From: Gorsachius magnificus
Lineage: Eukaryota > Chordata > Aves > Pelecaniformes > Ardeidae
Length of the DNA: 64,000 bases
NCBI GenBank assembly: GCA_034008185.1
Contig: CM067081.1
Span: forward strand, 106,091,265 to 106,155,264
Direction of reading: 5' to 3'
Position 1 is the stretch's first letter. Each line of letters starts with the position of its first letter. Made by a program: the position numbers and the translations under genes. The notes below the pieces were generated by a model that was given only the letters and a program-made list of their open reading frames with translations, did not search any database and was not told where the DNA came from. This document shows positions 36,460 to 50,300 of the stretch, piece after piece.

Positions 36460-39400
36460 GGGCAAGTAGTAAAGTTGTTTATACCTTGAAAAAATACTAC
36501 AATAATATAATTTTACAAAAAATGTAGTTGATAATTGGCTTGCTAATACAAGGTATCATCTAAGACAGGGACTTTTTTTGAAAAACAGTGACTGTACCTT
36601 CACTGGGGAAGCCTTGGAATTCACAAAGAGGCTTCCGATCTTGCGAGCACCCATGCACTTGCTTCTTTTTAAGTCCTGTTTGTAATGGAACTTATGGCCA
36701 GTAAGTTGTTTATGCAAAATCAGTCTTTAGCTGCAAAACATCTGATGCTTGGAAAGGAATGAAAAGAATTAATTTAAATAGGAATTATATTAATATTACA
36801 CTACAAAGAGGTAGTCATTAATATATTACTACATTCTTTCAGTTAATGAAAATTACTTATCTAGTCTGAAAGTTTATTTTGAGTAAACAGTAGGCTCTTT
36901 ATAGATAACCCTACACTGTTACATTTATCAGCTGTAACTACAGATAAACTACACCAGAGCTACTCTCCAAGACTTCTAACTAGTGTGCTCCTTGGCATGC
37001 TGGTTGTTACCTTCAAATCAGCTCTAGTACTTCCTTCACAGGTGGCTGACGGTAAAGCAAAGAAGACTGTCCTTGGTAAAGTAGGAGTTTTAGCTCCCAT
37101 TTGCAAAGTTTTGTTGCTAATTTTTCCTGTGCTTATTTATTTGCTTTCTTGATATAAATTCTAAGCCTTGAGGACTGGCTGTTTTGAGTATTACTATGAT
37201 TTTCTGCTCAGTTGTTTCACTTATCAAATAGCTTCTCTTGTGTGACTAGAGCTGTTGATCCAAACAAGGCAAAGCAGGATTTGGCCCAGCATGAAAATAA
37301 TCTTTGGGATGTGAATAATACCAGCAAGCAGGATTTTTCCTCTGGGAAGGCTATAAATTATTTTTTTCAAACAAACACAGCAAGAACAGTTCTACAAAAG
37401 CAATGCTAGAAAAATGTTTGCCAAACTAAATGGAGTTCTATGCCATTTTGTTTAATGCTTATGGTATTAAGTAATATATCCTGTTTTGCTTTGGAAGGTT
37501 TTCAATTGTTCATTAGAAGAGCAGCACAAAGAGTTTGTGGTGGTGTTTGACAATATTTGTAATTCACTCCCTTTTCAGTCTGTGGTAAATCTGAAATACT
37601 TTACATTACTGAAAAGGTAATTGAAACTGAGCGATATTTTTTTCTGGGTTTTGGATGCCACTGAAAAAAAGAGTTCAGATTTCATAGAGCATATGTGATT
37701 TCAGAATTTAAGTATGGGCTTTGATGTATTGTACATCTCAAGGATCTCAAAATGACATTCTAAACTATGTTGACATGCCTTTTTACAGTTCTGCTTCATT
37801 TCTTCTCAGTAGAATTCTTCTTAGTCATAAGAGTGGTGTTATTTATAAAAGGTGTTATGCAAAGAAAATAATTTATGGGAAATCAAACAAGCAAAAACTT
37901 GCTTTGTAAATGCAAGGTGAGAAAGGTGTTCATGTTAGGAGCAATACCCATAAATCTGTATGGCAGAAGAGAGTTTTAACCTTGTAACAAATTGCTGTTT
38001 ATACTTGAAAATCTTTCTGCTTTGCGTTTAATTATAACCTTATATCTGTAATTTGGGTTTCTAAAACTGTGTATCAAGCAGGTCAGCTTTGCTTTTATTG
38101 GTAATCTTTCAAAAAGATAGGTGGTTGAGTTTTAGGTAAGATGACTGCAGTATACATTATCATATTATACAGAACTTACATAATGTAATTTGAAATCAAT
38201 ATTACAAGAGCAAGGTTTTGAAGGAACATTCAACATACAAACATTAGTTTCTTTTGAAATTATAGGGTCCAGCTACCATCCCCAAATGGTAATGTGCTAC
38301 CTGGTCTAATTTATGCCATATTCTGCTGGAAAAAATGAAGCATCTTCCGTTCTCTTCTCTAATCATTAGAAAATTGAACTTTGAATGTCATGACCTATTT
38401 TAATGGAGCTGATTGCTTGACACAGAACTGTATTGTGTACTTGTGATATATGCTACTTGGGAAAGGAATAATATGTGAATCAATGTACTTTATGGATTGC
38501 CTGTCTTATTTCAGAATGTATTACAATATTATCCCTGTAACAAAGGGCTGTTAGTCTACATGAAATTGCTCAAGTCCGTCCAGTGTGCTGGGCACCAACA
38601 CCTTTGCTCCACAAAAAATACTAGAGAAATTCCTCCATTTACCTGCACTTCACTATTACCACATTATGGCTAATACCTAAAGTTTTGATATAGAAACCTC
38701 TAGAAGTAAATAAATGACTTGTTTCTTCTTGAGTACAAGGCCTTTTTACCCGGACAGGATCATATAATTTTTGGATTCTTGCCACTTTTATCCTTGCAAG
38801 GCATGCTTGACAGTGGGTTACATGTACATTTGCATGCATGTGCTAAGACCTAGGGCTAGCCTGACTTGGCCTTACCTGGTTCCAACCTCTTGAGTTCAAG
38901 ATATGACAATGTGCACGTCCCAACGGGAATGTTTCCTTTAGAGACACATGTTCTTTTCCCTTCTTTGAATAGAGGATGACTTGGTTCATCTAGACTCTCA
39001 CAGTATCTTTACTATGGCAGAAGTTGCCTTTCCATTGCTCCCTGTAATTTTTGAAGGTCCTTGTCCTTTCAGTGTAGGAGATTCCATTCTGAAACATACC
39101 AAAACCAATGGTAAACTTACCAGCAGGTCCTGTAGGGATTTGAGCATCTGTCAGCACCAGTTTTTAGCTCCTCTCACCTCTTAGTTCATCTGGGGCTTAG
39201 AAGAACTATGACATCTAGGACTTTTACTGTTCGAGCTGTGTGAAAATCCAGCATTGTGTATCTGGGCCACTTGGAATTATTTGCTCATATTTTTAGAAGG
39301 AGAAAAATCTGCCCCAATGAGATCTAAAGATGCATTGTATTTAAAATGCACTAACTAAAACCATGTCAATGATCTTGATGAGTGCAATGTAAACTTCAAA

Positions 39401-40545
39401 GCCCTCCTGTATTATCATTTACCCCATGTAATTGCAATGTTTGTTTTTACTGCACCTTTACCTGTGCATCACACTCTGATGCACAGCAAAATTAATTTCC
39501 CGGTGACAAAGGAAATCTTGGCCCTCAGCTTGCTTACAGCCATCAGGCTTCTGAATTCTGCAGGGTTTTCTGCTAGAGGGGCTGAGATCTGCAGTGAAAG
39601 GGCTACTTAACCTGTGAACTTGCACAAAATATTGTTGACCTCTAGCTGCTCAAGCAATATATTTACTAAATAAATAAATTGGAAGGAATGCACTTTTATT
39701 CCAGGGTCAGGTCAGTGTGCAATTCTAGGTGAAAAATGATACCCTTTAGGCTTTTTCCCTACAGAAATAAATCCAAAGTCATGATGTAGAGACATGGAGT
39801 TCTCACACATTGTGTTCATTCAGTAATTGCATCAAACATAGAGTCTAGTGTCCATTTCTCTGCTTTCTTTCTGTTGTGTAATGTTTTTTTTTTTAAAATA
39901 CAAATCAAAAGGAGATGCTGTGTTAAAAAAACATACCCAGGCCTGTGCAGTGGCATGCCTAATGAAAGCACAATCAGTAATCCCGGTTCTAGAAAGAAGG
40001 AAATGGGGGTGGAGTTCAAACTTTACCTTGTTGCTAAGGTGACTCAAATTGCTCTAGCTTGTAATGGCTATCTCATATATATTCAGAACTATGTGCACAG
40101 CTGTGTGATCCTTTCTTCCACCTCAGACAGCCCTGATAATGTTATTGAGTTAAGGGGATTGAATATGGAGCTAAGTTTGCACCTGACTAACCTGCTTTGT
40201 GCTTTAGTGACCCCAATAACTACTACAAACTTATTTGAACTTCATTTCTAAACCAGTTATTAGCCTCATATACCAGATTTGAAATTATACACCACCACCT
40301 CCCGCCACATTCTGTTATCTGTTTCTTGATACATGCAGTCTCCCAGCATACTTTAAAGGAAAAAAAATCCCTGCCAACTCTGACTGTAAATTCACACTAC
40401 ATAAAAAGCAGAATAAAGGATTAAAGTACTAAAAAAACTTACAAGCTGAACAAACCCTTACAGTCTGTAGGTTTAAAAAGAAATCTATCTTTTTCTTGTT
40501 TACTTGATCAAAGATGAAATCCTCTGTGTTAGGCTTAAGAAAGCC

Positions 40546-40553
<8 letters not shown>
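36460..40553. other. AT-rich non-coding DNA
   Basis: No gene or recognisable transposon. Short frames only; the longest, 125 codons at 39874-40251, lies in AT-rich sequence and matches no family I know. Confidence 0.55.

Positions 40554-40578
<25 letters not shown>
40554..40578. repeat. Poly(A) homopolymer, 25 A
   Basis: Uninterrupted run of 25 A. No AATAAA lies within 40 bases upstream, so it is not a clear retrocopy tail. Confidence 0.95.
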
Positions 40579-42024
40579 GCTGGTTCTAATTATTTTGCAT
40601 AGAAAAGTAAAACATGCAACCAAATAATTCAAGTAAAAGGAATAAGATACATGATTCTGAATTCTGCATGTGACAGGCAATGGGCTTGTACACCTTGCAT
40701 AGAATTCAGTAGAGCAACCAGAAGCCAGAACATAATAAAGTGGTGGAGTTATATAGTAGCATTGCAAAGACTAGGCTTCTAATTTTAAAGCTTTTATTAC
40801 AAAGTCTGCCATCCTTTTACAGATCTGATCAATAACAAAAGAACATATCCTACATTTTCCTGTAAAAAAGCAGATTAGCTTGCTGTCTTGTGGCCTCCTT
40901 GTATTGGTGAAAATGTCTGAGAAATTACACAAGGTCCATTATTTGGAACATCCACTGGGAAACTGGTAGCAAAGCTGAATTAATAATGAATAATTTCTAA
41001 AATTAGGAAGCAGAAATTTTGTCATGTGGTCAAGAGACTACCTGCGTTCTATGAATACACAGTCTGGGTATGTTTTGTGTAGCTGCGTGAAGCAAAATTT
41101 GAGGGCAGGAATTTTTCCTGGCTCCCTCTATTCCAAGGCAGAACCAGGACTTCTTGTTGACTTTGGCCTTTTTATCTGCCCTTGTCAGAACAAGTAGGGT
41201 CTTCTCAAGATTTTGGGTTTTCTTTTTTCCTCTTGTAGTTATATCAAGGAGCTAGGATATCTTCATGACATGAAGAGAAAGACAAGGACCTCTAAAATTT
41301 GCTCTTTGAGAATTCTCCTCCAGTTAAGGTTTGCGGTACTCTCCAGTCCAGAGGTTCAGGGGCTCTTTGTGTATTCTGTGCAAGATAATTAACACTGCCG
41401 TTTGAAAGAGCCAAGGGTGAGACTAAGTGATGATCAGCAGCAAAATCCACTACCAGGGCTCTCTGAAAAGAGGCAAGGCTTTGTCTGTATGTTATACTAA
41501 CCTATGACAAAGGATAATAAAAGTGCCAGCAGAAGAAAAACTTCTCAGAGTTTCTCAAAGATGATACTACTAATTTCAATACAACTTCTTTCTGTGGAAA
41601 CTTCTGCATACAGCCATGCTATAAATCATAATTAGTACCATGGAAATTTTTCCTTCACAGTAGGTAATGGATTAAATATCAGAAGTTTATTACTTTATTA
41701 GAAAACTAGTATGACCTTTGGACATACAATGTGGTGTTTGAAGCAAAAATGATGATGAATATTCACTGTGAACCTGATTTTTTTTCTTCTCTTTACATAC
41801 ACTAGATTTAGTAGTAAATCAGTAGCTATTTCTTATTTGTCTGAAGGTGATGAAAGAATGAAACATAGCACAGGTCAGTAGGGTTAATGTAGGATTTGAT
41901 TGAATGAATGGGGAACTTGATTTGCAGTGTGGTCCTGAGTTGATATTTTCACTGTTCTTATGCTGATATCACTACTGATCTCAAGCTGGTTTGCATTGCT
42001 ATTGCTCAGGTAGGCAATAGATCC
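40579..42024. other. Non-coding DNA
   Basis: No gene or clear repeat seen. Confidence 0.55.
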
Positions 42025-42685
42025 ACAGAAAATGGTCCCTGAGGTCCTGGTGGATGGCAAATTGCAGAGAGCCCTTGAGGTGATGGAGGCCAACAGCATA
42101 CTGACTTGCATTAGCAGGAGTGTAGGGCAGATCAAGGGAAGTGACTATTCCCCTTCACTCAACAACTGTGAGGATGCATCTGAAGGAGTATGTTCCATCT
42201 TGGGCCCCAAGGCAAAAGAGAGGTGGTGACAAACATTCTGGGGGAGGGTTGCTAAATTAGCTGTGAATTAGCAGGTTGGGGTGTACTTCCCGTAAGGAGA
42301 GGCTGAGGGAACTGGATTTGCTTAGCCTGCAAAGAAGGCAAAAGGATGTTATTATTGTTATTGTCAACTGTTTAATAGGGGCTACAGGGGAGATAGTACC
42401 AGGCTGCCTAAAAGTGAACAGTAAAAAGACAAAAGGCTGCAAGGAGGAAATACTGTTGGAAAATCAGGAAAAAATTCTTCACAAGAAATGCATCTAAGCA
42501 CTGGCAGTGGTTGAGCAGGAGGGATGAATAATCTCTGTCCTTGGCAATTCTCAGAACTTGTCTGGACCAGGATCTGAGACTCCTGCTCAAACTCAGAAGC
42601 TTGCCCTGCTTTGAGCAGGAAGTTAAACTGGGTGACCTACGGGGTATGCCTTCCAACTCGAGTTTTCTAGGATTCTTTGATCCTG
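42025..42685 (+). mobile_element. CR1 LINE relic, ancient, 3' part
   Basis: Sense-strand CR1 remnants in the expected order: a 'GVLVDGKL'-like start near 42040, 'EANSILTCISRSV' near 42085-42125, an eroded 'SILGPKAK' block near 42200, 'ggagaggctgagggaactggatttgcttagcctgcaaag' near 42300, a degenerate C-terminal block ending near 42480, then a 3' UTR with 'gaagttaaactgggtgacct' and 'ccttccaact', closing with 'ttctaggattctttgatcc' at about 42665-42683. Divergence is heavy, with many indels, so this copy is older than those at 16.2, 25.0 and 45.4 kb. No usable frame remains. Confidence 0.85.
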
Positions 42686-45419
42686 CACACACTAGTTGCT
42701 GACTGTAAAATTGGTACTGTCTGGCATATACACAGCAAAGCTTTAGTCAACCTTGCTGTGGTGTGACTGCTAGGCAAATTTGGGTGTTGTCCACAAAACT
42801 TGGTGTTAGGCAGTATTTCTGGATGATTTCTGGTGCTGGGCAGAGGGCATATTTTAGATATATATGAAAACTAGGGAGCAGTGAATTGGTAATAGCTGTA
42901 CTGCATCTGGAATTTAACAACAACTATATCCAGACAGATGTGGTTTCCTGTCATTTTGTATTGCAGGGGAAGGGGAAATGTATGCAACCAAAATCAAACC
43001 CTGTAAACAGCAGCAACAACAGAATAAACTGTGGAAAGATAATTGAATGGTTCTAAGCACTTTAGGATGTGAGAATCTTAAAAGCTGGAAAGAAGACATT
43101 CCTCTCAAATGGTTTCTCTCCTGCTGGTGTTAAACACCTTGGTGCAGAGCTGCAGGGTTTTATTTGCACCCCAGGGAATGCCTGTAACTTCACAAATGCT
43201 GCTGTAAAAATGTGTTAGTATTTAAATAATAACACAAAAGATCTTTATATTTCCTGCTCTAACAAGATCAGTTTCAATAAAATGAAGCTTTAGTCATTCT
43301 TTTCCATGCTTGTGTTGCAACACGATTTTGCACATAGAGACGACATCACAGCAACATCATCTGTGGTAGATTTGTGAGCTCCAGGACCCTAAGTCACTCT
43401 TGTGCTGCTGATTCCAGTAGCAACCACAATTAGCAATCTTGTTAGCATTTGGGAATTAAACTACAGTTAAATTGAAAGGAAAGAAGTTAAGCACACACTT
43501 AACTTTTTTGTTTCTAAGACTATTTTTAAATTCTTGTTTTAAAAAAAAGACGGGCCTGTGTAATGCTAACCAGCATCCTGCCAGATAATCAGACCTGTAA
43601 GTTCATAGAAACTAGTTATTTAACATAGAAGAGAAATGGTGGAGTTAATTAGGGCCTGGTATCATAAGTCTCCTTAATGACATTCAGAACATCAATGAAG
43701 CCAAATTTTGATTGTCAGAGAAGTAATTTTGAAAGCTGGGCCCTTGGAGATATCATAGTCAAGTCCTCTTTAAAGATAACTAAGGGATCTATCATTTTAA
43801 AAAAATCTCATTTCATTTTAATGGACAGATTCAATATTTGAGACGAGATGAGATTAAGTCCAAGTTAAAAGTGAAATCTAACTCAAAGAGCACTTTAAAA
43901 ACCAACATTTAATTGCAAATTTGGAGAAGAAACCGGAAGACAAAACCAACAATCAACTTAGCTGTTTCTTTTAGCTGAACAAAAAGACAGTGATTTCTAA
44001 ATAACAATCAAACAGGTAAAATGAATAATTGGGTTACATCCAAACCTCAGTTCTGGCAGATTAATTTAAGTAAGAGCTTTATGTGAGATTTTTTTATCTA
44101 ATAGAAAATGTCATGTATTTTAATACTTGGACAGTTGCTCTGTACAGACTAGGGTAAATAAGAAAGTTGGAAATGAAAGAAGTAATTTATCTAACCGTGT
44201 TTAAAAACTGCCTTTCATTATCTTATATTATTCTGACGATAGCTTGGATTTGTCTGTCTGTAGCTGAGGTCATGTTCTGACAAGCTTTGCCAATGCTTAC
44301 TTTCTACTTACAGGATGACTGTAGCAGAAAATATTGCAAAGGCCAGAACAGTTGAGAACAAACACACCTTTTCTTCTGACACACAAACCCATTACACCTT
44401 TTACCAATCCACCTGCAGTGTTCTGCTCATGCTGTTTGTTAATCAGCCTGCCCTTCAACGCTCAAACACAATGAATTCAAAGCTTTCTAAAGCTGTCGTT
44501 TCTTGAAGGTTTTATCAAAAACCCCAGTGATTCCTGGTGTAGGGGATTTAAGCTACTGAGAAAAGTTTGGCTTTTCTAAGGTACTTTCTTGACATGACCC
44601 ATTTGTAGACCACAGATTACAAGTCACTATTCTCAAATGAAGATATTTATTGAAATAAAATGGGGACGACTCCTGAAAAGCTAGCGTGCCACAGGGAATG
44701 CCTGTGGTTATTCTGTAACACTTTTACATGGACTTAGGGTGGACATTTTGTTATCTATTTGTAAATATCAGGGACCATACTGTTTTGTTCCTCTGAAAGA
44801 AGTAAGTGCCTTAAATGTATAATGATTGTAATGGAAGGTAGGGAAATAGCATCAGAAGACCTGCTAACATCTGTTGCATATGATGAAAATATGAAGTCAG
44901 ATGAAACACTGACTTCTTGGAACGAAATATGTATGCATTTGCATTGATTTTTTTAAATTCCTTTCCAGTCACATATTGGTAGTGAAGAGATATCCTAGGG
45001 ACTTGGGGGTTCTCAGATGTTCATTATAAGTCACTGAAAGTTAGTTCACAAGATAATTTTCGTTAGGAGAAAACAAATTATTTTTGAGACTGTTTCAGGG
45101 AGTTTATAAGCCAAGCGGTTTGCATGAATTGCCAGAAATAATTTTTAATACATTTGTAGAAAGAATTATGTTCAATTTATTGTTGAAGATTTCATGTAAT
45201 GTAAACTTTTCACATGAATACTTACAATTGAGTTGTACATTTATTTACAGTGATTTAACTCCATTGCTGTTAGTGAACTCAAGATACGCATCAGGAAGTA
45301 GAGTAGCTGGGTCTTCTGGTGTAAACAAACAGCATTAGACCTTGTTAACCAAATGTGAACAGATGTTCACAGCCTAGTTTGATCTTGCATATGTGTCTCC
45401 TCTGATCCAACTAATATAT
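42686..45419. other. AT-rich non-coding DNA
   Basis: No gene or transposon recognised. The interval 43600-44020 is uniformly AT-rich without obvious decay patterns of known repeats. Confidence 0.55.
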
Positions 45420-47353
45420 TCAGGGACAGGCATCCTGGGAAGAGTATAGGGACGCTGCCTGGTTGTGTAGGAATGGGGGTCAGGAAGGCCAAGGTGCAGC
45501 TGCAACTAAACTTGGCAAGGGATGCGAAAGATAACAAGAAGGGTTTCTACGGGTATATCAGCTGGAAAAGGATGGTTAAAGAAAGCATACCCCCGCTGAT
45601 GAGCGAGACCGGCAAGCTGGTAACAGCGGATGAGGAGAAGGCTGAGGTACTCAACAGGTTTTTTGCCTCAGTCTTCACTGGCAACCTCTCTCTTCACCCC
45701 TCCTGAGTTGATGGATGGCATGAGGGGGACCAGGAGGGTAAAACCCTTCCCACTGCAGGAAAAGATCAGGTTCGTGACCACCTGAGGAACCTGAACACAC
45801 ATAAGTCCATGGGACCTGATGAGATGCATCCCAGAGTCCTGAGGGTATTAGCCGATGTAGTCACCAAGCCACTCTCCATGATATTTGAAAAGTCATGGCA
45901 GTCAGGTGAAGTCCCTGGTGACTGGAAGAAGGGAAACATTGTGCCCATTTTCAAAAAGGGTAGAAAGGAAGACCCTGGGAACTACCGACCTGTCAGCCTC
46001 ACCTCTGTGCCTGGGAAGATCATGGAACAAATCTCCCTAGAAGCTATGCTAAAGCACATGGAGGCCAGGGAGGTAATTCAAGATAGCCAGCATGGCTTCA
46101 CCAAGGGCAAGTCCTGCCTGATGAACCTAGTGACTTTCTACGATGGTGTGACAGCATCAGTGGACAAGGGAAAACCAATGGATGTCATCTATCTGGACTT
46201 CTGCAAAGCCTTTGACACAGTCCCCCATAACATCCTTCTCTCTAAATTGAGGACATACGGATTTGATGGGTGGACTGTTCGGTGGATAAGGAATAGGTTG
46301 GATGGTTGCATCCGGAGGGTAGTGGTCAATGGCTCGATGTCCAGATGGAGACCGGTGACAAGTGGTGTCCCTCAGGGGTCCGTACTGGGACCGGTGCTGT
46401 TTATCAATGGTGTGTTTTCATCAATGACTTAGACAGCGAGATTGAGTGCACCCACAGCAAGTTTGCAGATGACACCAAGCTGAGTGGTGCGGTTGATACA
46501 CCAGAAGGACAGAATGTCATCCAGGACAGGCTGGAGAGGTGGGCCTGTGTGAACCTCATGAGGTTCAACAAGGCCAAGTGCAAGGTCCTGCACCTGGGTC
46601 GGGGTAACCCCCAGTATCAGTACAGTCTGGGGGAAGAAAGGATGGAGAGCAGCCCTGCTGAGAGGGACTTGGGGGTGCTGGTGGATGAAAAGCTGGACAT
46701 GAGCAAACAATGTGCGCTGGCAGCCCAGAGGGCCAACGGTACCCTGGGCTGCATCAGGAGAAGCGTGGCCAGCAGGTCGAGGGAGGTGATTCTGCCCCTC
46801 TACTCTGCTCTGGTGAGACCTCACCTAGAGTACTGCGTCCAGCTCTGGAGCCCTCAGCACAAGAAGGACATGGAACTGTTGGAGTGGGTTCAGAGGAGGG
46901 CTACAAAAATGATCCGAGGGCTGGAGCACCTCTCCTATGAGGACAGTCTGAGAGAGTTGGGGTTGTTCAGCCTGGAGAAGAGAAGACTGTGGGGAGACCT
47001 GATTGCGGCCTTTCACTACCTAAAGGGGGCCTATGGGAAAGACGGGGAAAATCTTTTTAATAGGGCCAGCTGTGACAGGACAAGGGGTAATGGTTTTAAA
47101 CTGAAGCAGGGTAGGTTTAGACTGGATATAAGGAAGAAATTCTTTACAATGAGGGTAGTGAAATCCTGGAAGGGGTTGCCCAGAGAGGTAGTGGAGGGCC
47201 CATCCCTGGAAACTTTCAAGGCCAGGATGGATGGGGCTGTGAGCAACCTGATCTAGTTAGTGGTGTCCCTGCTTACTGCAGGGGGGTTGGACTAGATGAC
47301 CTCTAGGGGTCCCTTCCAACCCAAAACATTCTATGATTCTATGATTCTATGAT
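45420..47353 (+). mobile_element. CR1 LINE, longest copy (about 1.9 kb)
   Basis: Sense-strand CR1, broken at its 5' end within ORF2 near 45420 and ending in the 3' tail of repeated ATTCTATG units at about 47330-47353. The 3' UTR carries 'gttggactagatgacct' and 'cccttccaacc', typical of avian CR1. The endonuclease region is lost; the reverse transcriptase and C-terminal region remain. The 57.3 kb copy, in inverse orientation, is of the same type by eye. Target duplications are not expected to be clear for CR1 and none was found. Confidence 0.97.
45421..47256 (+). pseudogene. CR1 ORF2 fragment with reverse-transcriptase domain, broken
   Basis: Reverse transcriptase of a CR1 LINE, which would copy the element's RNA at a nicked chromosomal site. 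Visible blocks in order: ASWEEYRDA linker (45430), [15 protein letters not shown] (about 45800), [23 protein letters not shown], motif A with [13 protein letters not shown] (about 46186-46225), [12 protein letters not shown] (about 46365-46405), catalytic FADDTKL (46462-46480), then the C-terminal region ending [13 protein letters not shown] at 47256. Lesions: an extra base in a G run near 45475-45479; an in-frame TGA at 45704-45706, at a site where related copies appear to have CGA, fitting CpG decay; and a small insertion-type frameshift near 46405-46430. With the 5' part gone as well, it cannot encode an active protein. Confidence 0.93.
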
Positions 47354-50300
47354 TCACTTATAGGTTTAGGAGCTCAACAGCTTAGAACAGTTGAGGAGAA
47401 GGTGTTTGGGCTCACTGATACATTATATGGTGACTATGAACACCAAAGTTGAGTTTGTATAGGTTGTGTTGAGAATTATAGGATTACTAATGACCTGTGT
47501 AAACTTTATCTGTGTACAGTGTATTATACTGGTTAGTCACAGTTAAAAATAATAGTGATAATAATAAGAATATTTGCACGGATACACAAGGAAAATGGAG
47601 TGCCTATGTTGTTAGAGATTGTCTTGTAGTGTAATGTAAAGCATAAAATGGAATAATGACTCTTGTCTGTGCATATATCACTAGGCAAATACCTAGAAGG
47701 CAATTTTTTTTGTAAGCTGAAAAAACAATATTGGACAAGAAACAAGGACTTAAACAGTAGTCTGTTTACTTTCTGGCTGAAGTTTATGTCCATTAGAGAT
47801 GTAAGATGTGAAATATCTTTTCAGTTAAAGTAACGGAAGCAATTGGAAGCAAAAACCTCTAACTACTTTTAAGATGCATTTTTTTTAAAGAAAGCTATAT
47901 TTGCAAGAAAACAAACAAAACCCAGTAGAAACAGTAGAAGGTATACTCTAGGCTGTTATCTTCCTAACAGAGCGCTTTCTCATAAACAACATCTTTAACC
48001 CATCTATGTTTCCTAAAGGATTATGAGGATGCCTGAGGAAAGAGTACTCATGCTATAAGAACCTGCTCTGTTTGTGCAGATCAGGTCCTTATAATTAGCA
48101 GCTGTTAATCACTAATTCTAACCTGACTCATTTGCAGACATAGGCGAGAAAACTGAGGAGGGTTAAAAGTTTCATGACATTCTAAGAAATCAAAAGGTCA
48201 TGGACCATAATTAGCACTATGAAATTATCGATCTATCTGAAGCTCCTATGTAAGTCAATGTTGATTGATAGCTTTTGTTTGAAGATGTAACATCTGTTTT
48301 TGCATAAATATTATCTACATTGTGCAATACTTTGATTATATATAGCAGCAAAAAAGTTCAGAGAACCTCTTACCTGTTTGCTGCTATATTAAATCAGTGT
48401 GATTCCTTTGGTATTAGTTCTAAGTATGGAAAATAAGAGTTTTCTTTATACTTGTGATTAAAAATGGCTCATACACCCCAGGAAGAGAATAATAATAACC
48501 CTAAATAGTGTAATCATGACCTTGTTGACGTGAACAAGGATTGGTGTGTAGAAGTCTCTCTTCAACTGTTCCTAGGCAGTGGGTAGTGCCATTATCTCCT
48601 ACTGCTGAGCTAAAATGTGGCTTTACTGTGGTTTTGGGCCAATTACTAGCTGGTTGAGTTGTCTGTGTAGCAAATAACAACAGCAATTAAGTGAGATTAC
48701 ACAGGCTTCTGGTTAGGTTGCACAAGCTTCCTCCCTAGAGCCTGGGTTGCTAACTTGAGCCATAGCTTCTTTACTACCACCATTAATTTTGCTAGCAAAT
48801 TACAGAAAGAGAATAACTGCCTATACTGTCACCTGGATACAGTAAAATGAGATTTAACTGACAAGGAAGGTAAGTAAAATTTCTCAGATACTAGAAGTGA
48901 CTCTACTGTTTGAGAGTGTTAGAGCAGAGTTTTACTGGTGTCTTGGACCAATAATTTGTAAAGCCATATATAAGAACCAAAGCCTGTGTATTCAAATTTT
49001 AATTCAATCACACAACACAGAGATCACATAAATTGAGTGTGAAAAGCATTAGAGCAATTACAAAGATCTGTACCAACTTTCTTTGAGATTGCAACATATT
49101 AAATTAGCTTAATATTCATGGAAGAACTAAATACTTATTCAAAACCTAGACTGCTTTTATACAATGACTGTTTGATAAAAAACTTTAAATAGTTTTAGGA
49201 CTAGAGTTCATTTTTTCCTTAATGGAATGCCTTACCAACAAATGTTAAGAATAATGGTCTTTCTGGTCATGTGGTTGGAGGGTTTTTTTCTTCATCATCG
49301 TGAATCTCTAACTAGTTGGGTGGAGGGTGTCCAATACGCTTACTGCTGATTAGCCCGACAGTGAAGACACTGTCCTGCACAATGAGGGTTTCAACATCAG
49401 AAGTATTGATTCTGATTCTTTCCATTCCTAAACATCTGCTCAGATCAGTATGTTATTTATATTCATATAAAAGCATGTGCGTGTGCAGTTGCCACTTACT
49501 CTTCTGAATGCTTTATAAAATTTCTAAGTGGCTTAACTTGAGATTTGGTCAGATATTATTTTACAGAATTAAACTTATTGAATTATTATACATGTGAATT
49601 CCCTTGTCTGTGTAGAACTGATTGATGAAAAATTAGTTTCTGTCGTTTTGAGTTTTTTTCCTCCAGCCATCCTGAAAGGCCCCTGCCTTCTTACTCATGT
49701 TGTGGCTTTATCAGTCAGCTAAATGGTCATGACTGTGAGATCACTAAGGATCACCACTGGTAGCCCTTTTGCTAATTAAATTAAGCAGAGTTTTCTGGAA
49801 TTCAGACATTTGGAAGTAACCCAAATTGATTATCTAGTAGAGACTCTGGAAGTAAGAAAGGAGGGGAGTGGGTGGAAATAACTGCAGTGATCTGGCTGCC
49901 AGCTCACTAGGGATGTTTCTCCTTCACTAAGAGGGCTCCCTCTGAAAATAGTGCAGCCTTTATAGAGAATACGTCCTCAGAATTGTTTATACAGAGCTAT
50001 GCAAACAAGTTCAATTATTGCTAATGAAAGCTGTACTCCCACACGCTGACCTGAAAGATTACCTATTGTATATAGACTCTATTGGAAAAGACACTTTGAG
50101 GGAGATGAAGTAGAAGTCAAACAGTGAAGTAAACGTAATTAAGGTACAATAAATTCTACTATTTACTTTCTCTGGTTGATAGAGATGAAATTATCTAAAT
50201 TCACTTAATTAGTTGTGAAAGGCCAAGGCCCTTACAGGATAATTTGAGATTTAACCGCTTATTTTTAGTCTGGGAACTTGACCATATTGCTCAACATGGC

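Noticed and set aside
39874..40251. Open frame of 125 codons on the plus strand
   Set aside because: It overlaps equally open frames on both strands in AT-rich sequence and matches no known family.
46429..47246. Minus-strand frames over the 45.4 kb CR1
   Set aside because: They are antisense shadows of the reverse-transcriptase frame.
48140..48200. MIR-like words
   Set aside because: Only about 20 bases resemble the MIR core, too few to call.
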